From positions 69,042-120,969 of the forward strand of contig NZ_JH806634.1 of the NCBI RefSeq assembly GCF_000295095.1: DNA of 51,928 bases. The letters run 5' to 3'. Source of the DNA: Actinomyces timonensis DSM 23838. GTDB lineage: Bacteria > Actinomycetota > Actinomycetes > Actinomycetales > Actinomycetaceae. Both the position numbers and the translations under genes were made by a program. Of the stretch, positions 43,434 to 50,901 are shown one piece after another (the stretch's first letter is position 1; the number at the start of each line of letters is the position of its first letter). The notes under the pieces are model-generated. The model did not search any database. It was not told where the DNA came from and saw only the letters and a list, made by a program, of their open reading frames with translations.

Positions 43434-44918
43434 ATGGCCAGAGATCCTCTGAATCTCGATGAGGCTGCCGAGTGGGCTGGCTTGTGGTGGCTGCCGGACG
43501 ACCCTGAGAATCAGCTCCCAGGCGTCATGCGGTACGACGGAGAAGGCAACCCTTCACTCTCATTGATCGGCGCATTCGAGGACCGCATCACCTCTAACCC
43601 GGAACCGGGGGTAATGGTCGTTCATGAGGGCGCCAGGACGTGGGAGGTCATCTACGGTATGGCCGGGCAACGTGAGGTCACGCTCCTGGGCTGCATCCCT
43701 ATCCGTTCGAAACGGGCCGTGTTGGTGCAGGGGAAGAGCCCAGATACGCAGACCGTGACCGCGACGATAGCGATCATCGGTGCGCACGTCAGCGGAGAAG
43801 AGGGCGCGGCGTTCGCGGCGGCCGAGGTCTCGGTTGAAGACTTGACGTACTGGGCTGCATCGTCTGTGTTCGAGACCACGGTCGGTACTTCCGGAGACAA
43901 GATTGACGGGAGTGGGACCATCTCGGTGAAACCGGTCGAGCCCCAGGCGGTGACGGTCGATGGCACAGAATACCGCCTCGTGCACACTCACACCCTGCCG
44001 TACTTCAACTGGCGCAAGGGTGAAACCGTCGGACGCATGCGCGAGACGGTCTCCGTCCGTGTGTGCCGGGCGGAGCCGTTCGCCCTGAGGGCGGCGCTGG
44101 AGGCGGCGAACCTCATACAGGATCTGATCGCGCTGGCAACGCACCGCGCCGCTGGCGTGATCTGGCTCCAGCTGGAGGTTGCTGGGACCGAGTCGGTCCG
44201 CCGGAACGGTCAGCGGGTTCCGCGCAGGAAGGCCGATGTCCTCTATTCTCCCCTGGCGCTTGGTAAGCATGACGCGAAGGCTGCGGATCCTCGCCGCGTC
44301 TTTTTCACTTGTGACGAAATCCCGTTCGAGGAAATCGTGCCCCGTTGGTGCGAGGCGCATGGTCGACTGCAGGCAGCGATCAACATGATCCTGGGTCTGC
44401 GCTACGCGCCGGACCGCTTCATCGAGAACAGCCTCCTGATGGCGGTAGGTGCTGCCGAGGTCCTGCACCGTGGCCTCCGCATCGATGAGAAGCCATTCCC
44501 CGAGGTGGACTTCGCGGCGATGCGCGACGCCGTGCTCCGCCAGGTGCCCGAAGAACACCGCAGCAGATTCAAGGGGATGATCAGAAACGATCCGACACTC
44601 CGAGACAGACTTCGTTCCCTCGCCGCTCGCCCGGACCCGGAAGCAATTGCGCAGCTTGTGCCGAACGTCGATCAATGGGCGAAGCGGACGACGCAAGCCC
44701 GTAATTATCTCGCACACGAGGGCCGGACGCCTAAGCATTCTATCGATGAGCTGGTGGCGATCGTCGAGACCACGAGAGCAGTCGTTATCCTCAATGTTCT
44801 GCACGAGCTCGGGTTGCCAGCAGAGCGGCAGAGCCAAATCGTGCAAGAGAACTCACAGTTGCGGGCGGTCTCCCGGGAAGCGCGCGAGTGGTTGGTGGCT
44901 CTAGAACCCGACTCCTGA
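43434..44918 (+). CDS. ApeA-like HEPN-domain anti-phage protein
   Basis: A 494-aa protein. The N-terminus (AAEWAGLWWLPDDPENQLPG, then SLSLIGAF) has the WWLP...PG...G pattern of the ApeA N-terminal domain. The C-terminal 150 residues are helical and hold TTQARNYLAHEGR, an RNxxxH motif (Arg423, His428) of HEPN ribonucleases. ApeA proteins are single-gene abortive-infection systems. The gene follows the restriction endonuclease on the same strand after 95 bp, in the same lower-GC island. Start ATG 43434 follows GGGAGAGCG. The RNA target and trigger are unknown. Confidence 0.8.
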   Translation: MARDPLNLDEAAEWAGLWWLPDDPENQLPGVMRYDGEGNPSLSLIGAFEDRITSNPEPGVMVVHEGARTWEVIYGMAGQREVTLLGCIPIRSKRAVLVQGKSPDTQTVTATIAIIGAHVSGEEGAAFAAAEVSVEDLTYWAASSVFETTVGTSGDKIDGSGTISVKPVEPQAVTVDGTEYRLVHTHTLPYFNWRKGETVGRMRETVSVRVCRAEPFALRAALEAANLIQDLIALATHRAAGVIWLQLEVAGTESVRRNGQRVPRRKADVLYSPLALGKHDAKAADPRRVFFTCDEIPFEEIVPRWCEAHGRLQAAINMILGLRYAPDRFIENSLLMAVGAAEVLHRGLRIDEKPFPEVDFAAMRDAVLRQVPEEHRSRFKGMIRNDPTLRDRLRSLAARPDPEAIAQLVPNVDQWAKRTTQARNYLAHEGRTPKHSIDELVAIVETTRAVVILNVLHELGLPAERQSQIVQENSQLRAVSREAREWLVALEPDS

Positions 44919-45016
44919 GCGACGCAGATGTCGTCGTTCTCCGGACGTGGTCGGGTGGCCTCGGGCAGGAGGAGGCCGTCCCTCGGCCCCGCGTGCACAG
45001 CATCCCGCCCGCACCC

Positions 45017-45034
45017 TCAAACCGGAAGAGCCCC
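45017..45034 (-). mobile_element. Solo transposon-end-like motif
   Basis: On the minus strand GGGGCTCTTCCGGTTTGA; 17 bp are identical to 16519-16535, and GGGCTCTTCCGCTTTTCA at 17473-17490 is similar. GGCTCTTCC is typical of ISL3-family terminal inverted repeats. No transposase is linked to it. The rest of the 44919-45138 gap has nothing I can assign. Confidence 0.45.
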
Positions 45035-45138
45035 AAAAGGCCTCCGGCAGACGGACAAGCTCTGTGCCAGCGTCTTCGCCACTAGTGGTGGCAAGCGGTC
45101 GCGGCGGTAAGGCTGGCGGCCGCGAATTGGCTCATATG

Positions 45139-45408
45139 TCAGGCGACAAAATCGCCGTAATCTTGCTGAATCCGCTGGGCTGAGCTTCCAACGAAGGTGC
45201 TAATCGAATCCCAAGACATGCCGGTTCTCCGGGCTGCTTGTACGACGTCTTTCAGGTGACGTTCGGCGTTTGACCGCTCCGCGACTGCTGCGCGAAGCGC
45301 GTTCACTGCGGTTACGTCGAGTTCATCTTCGGGTGACGGAGTGTATTCCTCGAAGCGGGCGACAAGTTTGTCCGAGCTGGCGAGGATTTCTTCAACTGTG
45401 CGCGGCAT
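45139..45408 (-). CDS. Antitoxin-like HTH protein
   Basis: An 89-aa acidic protein following a small toxin-like gene. The C-terminal part AARRTGMSWDSISTFVGSSA-QRIQQDY has the form of a helix-turn-helix (GMSWxxI...G.S.QRxQQ) and the N-terminal half is helical and acidic. ATG 45408 is preferred over GTG 45417 because GAGGTGA, overlapping the toxin stop, sits 6 nt before it. Toxin-first order is less common but known. Antitoxin role is inferred from pairing. Confidence 0.65.
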   Translation of the reverse strand: MPRTVEEILASSDKLVARFEEYTPSPEDELDVTAVNALRAAVAERSNAERHLKDVVQAARRTGMSWDSISTFVGSSAQRIQQDYGDFVA

Positions 45409-45413
45409 GATGG

Positions 45414-45641
45414 TCACCTCAGGAACTTCTTGCGAGCTTGCATGGCGTGAACGATAACGACGGTAGTCGTTGCTCGTATGTAGCCGACCTCAAGGATCAG
45501 CGCGGCCTCATTTGCGCCGATGATCATCGTAAACCCGTCACCAAGATCCCATGCTCGGATTGGGTTCCGGTAGGCGTGAAGGATCGCGGCCTCATCGAGT
45601 CCATACTTGAGCGCGGACCGAGCGATGATCGGATCCTCCAT
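45414..45641 (-). CDS. Small toxin-like protein (BrnT/DUF4258-like)
   Basis: A 75-aa protein: MEDPIIARSALKYGLDEAAI, then HAYRNPIRAWDLGDGFTMII, LILEVGYI and VVIVHAMQARKKFLR. The pattern of an N-terminal helix, His-containing strand, central beta strands and C-terminal HAMxAR-KFL is common in small actinobacterial toxins of the RelE/BrnT fold. The catalytic His/Arg are visible but untested. ATG 45641 is chosen as the shortest start that keeps the domain. It precedes the antitoxin-like gene by 5 bp. Confidence 0.65.
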   Translation of the reverse strand: MEDPIIARSALKYGLDEAAILHAYRNPIRAWDLGDGFTMIIGANEAALILEVGYIRATTTVVIVHAMQARKKFLR

Positions 45642-45889
45642 GGCGTCCAAGGTAACACTGTCGGGCTCCGTCGGCCATGGTGCTGCAGATGGGCCAGGGG
45701 TGTCTCTGGGGGCTCCTTGCTCAGCATGGCGTGGCGTCAAGGCGCGGTTGTTCGGACATGAGTGGCAGGCGGGGCGATACTGCTGTCGCTGCCATGGGGC
45801 GAACTTGCTTCGGCCTTCGAGCCTCTTTGCGGGCCGGGCTCGCCGTGTCATACTCGTTTTAAGTTGTCCCTGACACAGAGGAGAAGACG

Positions 45890-46075
45890 ATGGCAGGCAA
45901 GTTCGAGGTCTACGAAGACAGCTCCGGCAAGTTCCGCTTCCGCCTCAAGGCCGGCAACGGCGAGGTCGTCGCCACCGGCCAGGCCTACGAGACCAAGGCC
46001 GCTGCGGTCAAGGGAACCAAGGCCGTCCAGCGCGCCGCCGCCGACGCCGCGATCAAGGACCTCACCGAGGACTGA
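45890..46075 (+). CDS. YegP family protein (DUF1508)
   Basis: A 61-aa protein with one YegP/DUF1508 motif: KFEVYEDSSGKFRFRLKAGN, GEVVATGQAYETKAAAVKGT, followed by a helical tail. The role of the family is unknown. ATG 45890 follows AGAGGAGAAGACG. It stands alone, with a stable hairpin 40 bp after its stop. Confidence 0.9.
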   Translation: MAGKFEVYEDSSGKFRFRLKAGNGEVVATGQAYETKAAAVKGTKAVQRAAADAAIKDLTED

Positions 46076-46116
46076 ACCGGCGCCAACCATCGGCGGCCAG
46101 TCGAACGCAACGCGCA

Positions 46117-46148
46117 GGGGTGCGCGGAGCAACCGCTCCGCGCACCCC
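46117..46148. terminator. Hairpin between convergent yegP and choline-binding gene
   Basis: A 14-bp perfect stem, GGGGTGCGCGGAGC / GCTCCGCGCACCCC, with an AACC tetraloop. It is placed to end transcription from both sides. Confidence 0.65.
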
Positions 46149-46189
46149 CTCGCCCGTTCAGTAGCGCCTCGGGAAGGCGCCCGCCGAAC

Positions 46190-47080
46190 TCACACCTTCG
46201 CGGCGCGGTACCCAGCGTTCTCAGCGTCCGCGCCGCTCACAAAGCACTCCTCAGCCTTCGTCTGGTTGTAGAAGCGCTGGCCGGGACGGTGGTAGATCTT
46301 CGATTCCCCGTTGCCCTTGACCTGCGCCCAGCTCGGGCACGTGTACGTCCCCGGGTTGTAGCGACTCGCCACACGCCCACTCCCGCTGAACCGGTACCAC
46401 GTGGCGCCATCTTGCGCCCAACCAATAGCCATCGAGCCATCGGCCTTGAGGTAGTAGTCACCCACCCACATGCTCGTCGCCATCGCGCCCGACGCCGTCA
46501 GGTAGTACCAACTGCTCCCCGAGCCGATCCACATCCCACTCTCCATCACTCCGGTCGGCGTGAAGTGGTACCAGGAGGCTCCCGCCTTCGCCCACCCCGT
46601 CGCCATCGCGCCGTCGGACTTCAGGAAATACCAGGCGCCGCCGTCGGCGATCCACTGATTCGCGGCCATCGCCCCGGACGGGAGCAGGTAGTACCAGGTC
46701 CCGCTCGAGTCCAGCCACCTGCCGGACTGCATCACTCCGGAACCATTGAGGTAATACCAGGCCTTGCCGTCATGAGCCCAGCCCGTCGCCATCGCGCCGT
46801 CGGACTTCAGGAAATACCAGGCGCCGCCGTCGGGAATCCACCCAGTCCTGGGCTCGCCTGCCTTGTAGAAGTACCAGCCGCCGTTGCTCCACACCCACCC
46901 TGCCTGCGGCGCAGGCGCGGGCTGGGGCGCCGTCGTCCAGATCGCGGTGGGCGACGGCGCCGCTGCCGTCGCGAGAGGCGCGTCGGGAGACGGCGGCTCA
47001 TCCGCGGCCGCGGCGGGGATAACTGCTCCGAGGAGCGAGAACGCCGCAATCGTCCCGATCGCGGATCGACGAAGGTTCAT
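46190..47080 (-). CDS. Secreted choline-binding-repeat protein with C-terminal sunset-like domain
   Basis: A 296-aa exported protein. A signal peptide (MNLRRSAIGTIAAFSLLGAV, IPAAAA) is followed by a Pro/Ala linker and about nine choline-binding-type repeats of about 20 aa (GGAWYFLKSDGAMATGWA pattern). The C-terminal 45 residues (PSWAQVKGNGESKIYHRPGQ, AEECFVSGADAENAGYRAAK) match the small domain seen at the end of some secreted actinobacterial nucleases. There is no catalytic domain. Two 52-bp perfect DNA repeats (46596-46647, 46782-46833) show recent repeat duplication, 62 codons apart. ATG 47080 follows GGAGGAATCCCATA. Likely a surface adhesin-like protein. Confidence 0.87.
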   Translation of the reverse strand: MNLRRSAIGTIAAFSLLGAVIPAAAADEPPSPDAPLATAAAPSPTAIWTTAPQPAPAPQAGWVWSNGGWYFYKAGEPRTGWIPDGGAWYFLKSDGAMATGWAHDGKAWYYLNGSGVMQSGRWLDSSGTWYYLLPSGAMAANQWIADGGAWYFLKSDGAMATGWAKAGASWYHFTPTGVMESGMWIGSGSSWYYLTASGAMATSMWVGDYYLKADGSMAIGWAQDGATWYRFSGSGRVASRYNPGTYTCPSWAQVKGNGESKIYHRPGQRFYNQTKAEECFVSGADAENAGYRAAKV

Positions 47081-47223
47081 TATGGGATTCCTCCATGTTC
47101 CGGCCCGTGCCCCACCGCCAGTGGTGGGACATGCGGGCAAGAGCCTGCACCTCGGCCAGGCTGCGAAAACCAAGGGAGCGGGGAAGCGAGGGCGGGGACT
47201 CTCGCCAAGAAGTGTACGTCGAC

Positions 47224-48459
47224 CTACCGCGCAGCCCTCGGCCAGTCGCTCGTCAGATAGGTCTCCACCGCGCGACGCTGGAAACGATATGGCTTCCCTC
47301 GCTGGATAATCCCGCGCACAACGTCCAGGCGCTGGGAGGTCGGCCCGGCGGCGGTCACTGCCTTGTGCCCCAGCTGCCGGGAAATATTCGTCAACGTTCG
47401 GTCCTCCGGTTCAAGCGAGGCCATCGCCTCGACGAACTCGCGCTCGCGAGCGGGCAGGCGATCCAGGATGCGCAGGACATGGGCCTCCGCTTCCAATGCC
47501 GCATCGCGCCAGCCCCGCGTCACCTCATCATCCGTGATGATGTCACCAGTGCCCGCGTACCAGGCCCGCTCGCCCGCGAGTTGGAAGAGAAACGGCTCCC
47601 CGCAAGCAAGATCCACGATCCTGCGCTGGGCGGCTGGCTCCATGAAAACGCGCTGAGCTCCGTGATCGCTCGGGATCTCCCAACCCTGAGTGACCAGGGG
47701 CTGAAGCGCGGTCATGAGGGCGTCGTCGTCGATTGCGCCCAGGATCGACGTCTGGAAGCGGCGAGCGAACGTCGCGCCCTCTCTGGCTCCCGCGATCTCC
47801 GCGAACTCAGGTAGTCCCGTGAGATAGACGGCGATTGGCAGGCCCCTGCTGACGCTCAGTCCGCCCGGGGCACGCGCCTCGTGCTCAAAGGTGAGCGAAT
47901 CGCCCAGGGCGATGAGCAGCTGCGAGAGAGCATTGCTGTCATGGATGTTCTGAGCCTCGTCGATGTGGACAAGCACCATGACATCGCCGCGCCGCTCTGC
48001 CGCCAGGCCAATCTCCACGAGAAGATCAGTCAGCGCCATGTACGGCTCCGGGCCCTCGCCGGGGCGTAGCGAGAGAGAAACCCCCGAGGCGGCGACCGTC
48101 TGAACCCGGTTCAGGAGCTCCGCGATGCGCCGCTCGCGCCTTGTGGCTAGGCCGGCTGTGCCCGCGAGGTCGAGGAGTGCCGAGGCGACGCGCTTGATCG
48201 GGTCGCTGCCCGAGGGGATGCGGAGTTGCGGCGTCACCCAGTCGCCCTGAGCGGCGGCCTGGGTGGCGATCCTCCTCACGAGAGACGACTTGCCGGTGCC
48301 GGCCTCGCCCAGGATCGTTCTGCCCCGCTCTGGGATCCCGGCGATCCTGCGCGGCCTGAGCACATCCCTCCAGTCACTGAGCTGAGGTGTGCGGCCCGCC
48401 CAGACCTGGGGGACGGTGTCCGAGCCCGGGCTGAAGGGGGAGTCGAGTGGCGTGCGCAC
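47224..48459 (-). CDS. AAA-type ATPase of unknown role
   Basis: A 411-aa P-loop protein. Walker A is ILGEAGTGKSSLV (residues 49-61), Walker B VMVLVHIDEAQN, a sensor-like AVYLTGLPEF follows and the last 110 residues are helical with a winged-helix look (RILDRLPAREREFVEAMASL, TNISRQLGHKAVTAAGPTSQ, VVRGIIQRGKPYRFQRRAVE). The pattern is that of AAA_16/ORC-like ATPases with a C-terminal DNA-binding domain. The GTG start at 48459 is directly preceded by two AT-rich palindromes, a probable autoregulatory site. No partner gene is adjacent, so its job is not known. Confidence 0.78.
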   Translation of the reverse strand: MRTPLDSPFSPGSDTVPQVWAGRTPQLSDWRDVLRPRRIAGIPERGRTILGEAGTGKSSLVRRIATQAAAQGDWVTPQLRIPSGSDPIKRVASALLDLAGTAGLATRRERRIAELLNRVQTVAASGVSLSLRPGEGPEPYMALTDLLVEIGLAAERRGDVMVLVHIDEAQNIHDSNALSQLLIALGDSLTFEHEARAPGGLSVSRGLPIAVYLTGLPEFAEIAGAREGATFARRFQTSILGAIDDDALMTALQPLVTQGWEIPSDHGAQRVFMEPAAQRRIVDLACGEPFLFQLAGERAWYAGTGDIITDDEVTRGWRDAALEAEAHVLRILDRLPAREREFVEAMASLEPEDRTLTNISRQLGHKAVTAAGPTSQRLDVVRGIIQRGKPYRFQRRAVETYLTSDWPRAAR

Positions 48460-48462
48460 GAT

Positions 48463-48505
48463 GATAAGTTTATCAAGACTGGGGGGCCTTGATAAGTTTA
48501 TCAAG
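48463..48505. promoter_or_regulatory. Two AT-rich palindromes at the ATPase start
   Basis: GATAAGTTTATCAAG occurs at 48463-48477 and 48491-48505, 28 bp apart and in the same orientation. The second is part of CTTGATAAGTTTATCAAG, with 8-bp arms. They begin 3 bp upstream of the GTG. AT-rich sites stand out sharply from the GC-rich surroundings. Confidence 0.65.
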
Positions 48506-48522
48506 CAGGCGTCGTCGTTTCT

Positions 48523-48640
48523 TTGCGCCCTCACCCCGCAGAAGCCGTCTCGGCCCGCTCTTGCGCCCTCGAACTGCGAGGATGAGACGGCGGGAGCGGG
48601 CCGAGGGCGCAACGCCGGGCCGAGGGCGCCCACCGCCGGG
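48523..48640. repeat. 19-bp-register repeat cluster upstream of oleate hydratase
   Basis: TTGCGCCCTC recurs at 48523 and 48561 (38 bp = 2 x 19) and its inverse GAGGGCGC at 48603 and 48622 (19 bp). The core 48545-48600 is 55/56 identical to 50600-50655. No coding frame is supported. Confidence 0.7.
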
Positions 48641-48726
48641 CGCCCCATGGGAGCACAATGCTGTGCGAGCCCGAGGCCGCCCTGGACACGACCCCGGAAC
48701 GTCACCCGCACCGAAGGAGATGCGCC

Positions 48727-50529
48727 ATGTACTACTCCAGCGGCAACTACGAGGCCTTCGCCCGCCCTCGCAAGCCCGAGCGCGCGGAGCGAGCCTCCGC
48801 CTGGATCATCGGCACCGGACTGGCCGGCCTATCCGCCGCCGTCTTCCTCATCCGCGACGCCCAGGTCCCCGGCGATCGCATCCACCTCCTCGAAGAGCTC
48901 CCCCTGGCCGGAGGCTCCCTCGACGGCGTCAAGCGCCCCGACGTCGGCTTCATCACCCGGGGCGGGCGCGAGATGGAGAACCACTTCGAGTGCCTGTGGG
49001 ACATGTACCGCTCGATCCCGTCCCTCGAGGTCGAGGGCGCCTCCTACCTCGACGAGTACTACTGGCTCGACAAGGACGACCCCAACTCCTCCAACTGCCG
49101 CCTCATCCACAACCGCGGCGAGCGCGTGGCCGATGACGGCGACTTCACCCTCTCCGAGGCCTCGCAGAAGGAGATCGTCGGCCTGTTCCTCATGAGCGAG
49201 GAGAGCGTCGGCGCCCGCACCATCGACGACTACTTCTCCGAGGAGTTCTTCGAGTCCAACTTCTGGGCCTACTGGGCCACGATGTTCGCCTTCGAGCGCT
49301 GGCACTCCCTGGCCGAGATGCGCCGCTACCTCCTGCGCTTCGTCCACCACATCAACGGCCTGCCCGACTTCACCGCCCTGAAATTCAACAAGTACAACCA
49401 GTACGAGTCGATGGTGAAACCCCTCCTGGCCTACCTCAAGGACCACGGTGTCGACATCCGCTACGGGACCGCCGCCCGCGACGTGCGCGTGAGCGCCGAC
49501 GGCGGGAAGAAGACCGCCACCGCGCTCCTCGTCACCGTTGACGGCGAGGAGAAGGAGATCGCCCTGGGCGAGGACGACCTCGTCCTCATCACCAACGGCT
49601 CCATCACCGAGTCCACCACCTACGGCGATCACCACACCCCGGCCCCCGCCACGAGCGAGCCCGGCGGCTCCTGGACCCTGTGGGAGAAGCTGGCCGCCCA
49701 GAGCCCCGACTTCGGCCGCCCCAGTGTCTTCTACAAGGACCTGCCCGAGCGCTCCTGGTTCATCTCCGCCACCGCCACCATCGAGAACACGCAGATCGAC
49801 TCCTACATCGAGCGGCTCACCCAGCGCGACCTCCACGACGGCAAGGTCAACACCGGCGGCATCATCACCATCACCGACTCAAGCTGGATGCTCAGCTTCG
49901 CCATCCACCGCCAGCCCCACTTCAAAGAGCAGGCCCCTAACCAGACCGTCGTGTGGATCTACGGGCTCTACTCCGACACCGAGGGCGACTACGTCCACAA
50001 GCGCATCGTCGACTGCACCGGCGAGGAGATCACCCGCGAGTGGCTCTACCACCTCGGCGTCGAGCCCAACCGCATCGATGAGCTCGCCAGGCAGGAATCC
50101 GTCAACACGGTTCCCTGCTACATGCCCTTCATCACCTCCTACTTCATGCCTCGCCGCCCCGGCGACCGCCCCGACGTCGTCCCCGCCGGCTCGCGCAACC
50201 TCGCCTTCATCGGCAACTTCGCCGAATCACCCACCCGAGACACGGTCTTCACCACCGAGTACTCCGTGCGCACCGCCATGGAGGCCGTCTACGCCCTCAT
50301 GGACGTCGACCGCGGCGTGCCCGAGGTCTTCTCCTCCGCCTACGACCTGCGCGAGCTGCTCAAAGCCACCTACTACCTGCGCGACCGCAAGACCATCCTC
50401 GAGGAGCCCCTGCCCATGCGCCTGCCGAAAGTGGTCCAGACGAAGGCCCTCAAGCGCCTGCGTGGCACCTGGATCGCCGAGCTCCTCCAGGACGCCGGCC
50501 TCCTGCCCGGGGGCAAGGCGCGGCACTGA
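48727..50529 (+). CDS. ohyA: Oleate hydratase
   Basis: FAD-dependent fatty-acid hydratase (myosin-cross-reactive antigen family), adding water to oleate to give 10-hydroxystearate. The 600-aa product fits the family. Visible parts are the flavin-binding AWIIGTGLAGLSAAVFLIRD, LPLAGGSLDGV, FITRGGREMENHFECLWDMY, the catalytic loop ALKFNKYNQYESMVKPLLAY, SSWMLSFAIHRQPHF and GNFAESPTRDTVFTTEYSVR. ATG 48727 is preceded by GAAGGAGATGCGCC. It detoxifies host or dietary fatty acids in other bacteria. The gene is bracketed by near-identical direct repeats, suggesting movement as a unit. Confidence 0.95.
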   Translation: MYYSSGNYEAFARPRKPERAERASAWIIGTGLAGLSAAVFLIRDAQVPGDRIHLLEELPLAGGSLDGVKRPDVGFITRGGREMENHFECLWDMYRSIPSLEVEGASYLDEYYWLDKDDPNSSNCRLIHNRGERVADDGDFTLSEASQKEIVGLFLMSEESVGARTIDDYFSEEFFESNFWAYWATMFAFERWHSLAEMRRYLLRFVHHINGLPDFTALKFNKYNQYESMVKPLLAYLKDHGVDIRYGTAARDVRVSADGGKKTATALLVTVDGEEKEIALGEDDLVLITNGSITESTTYGDHHTPAPATSEPGGSWTLWEKLAAQSPDFGRPSVFYKDLPERSWFISATATIENTQIDSYIERLTQRDLHDGKVNTGGIITITDSSWMLSFAIHRQPHFKEQAPNQTVVWIYGLYSDTEGDYVHKRIVDCTGEEITREWLYHLGVEPNRIDELARQESVNTVPCYMPFITSYFMPRRPGDRPDVVPAGSRNLAFIGNFAESPTRDTVFTTEYSVRTAMEAVYALMDVDRGVPEVFSSAYDLRELLKATYYLRDRKTILEEPLPMRLPKVVQTKALKRLRGTWIAELLQDAGLLPGGKARH

Positions 50530-50579
50530 GAGGCGTGAGACGCGCCGGGGCCATGTGGCTCCGGTTCGTGGCCTCAAAC

Positions 50580-50700
50580 GCGCCCTCACCCCGCTCCCGC
50601 CGTCTCGGCCCGCCCTTGCGCCCTCGAACTGCGAGGATGAGACGGCGGGAGCGGGGTGAGGGCGCAACGGCGGGCTGAGGGCGCAACGCCGGGCCAAGGG
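50580..50700. repeat. 19-bp-register repeat cluster with 27-bp stem after oleate hydratase
   Basis: A perfect 27-bp inverted repeat pairs 50580-50606 with 50639-50665 around a 32-nt loop. GCGCCCTC recurs at 50580 and 50618 (38 bp) and GAGGGCGCAAC at 50658 and 50677 (19 bp). 50600-50655 is the second copy of the 56-bp core. It may terminate ohyA. The rest of the 50530-50901 gap shows only a ribosome site (TAGGAGGACTC) for the next gene. Confidence 0.75.
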
Positions 50701-50901
50701 TGCTGTCCAACTGCCTCCCGGCCTCCGCCCGGCCTGCCAGCGCCGTCGGGCCGCCCGCCTCCTCCCCGCGGCGTCCGCAGAGCGGTCGTCACGCGCTGGA
50801 CATATGGGCGGTGCCTACGCTTCTGCGGTCCCCGGCCAGGCCCCTGCCCGCGCCGTGGCCCAAACGCCAAGGGACGGCACGACGAACTCCTAGGAGGACT
50901 C

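Noticed and set aside
48460-48711. N-terminal extension of the AAA ATPase by up to 84 codons
   Set aside because: The extension would be translated from the palindromes and the 19-bp repeat cluster; the GTG at 48459 is a better start.
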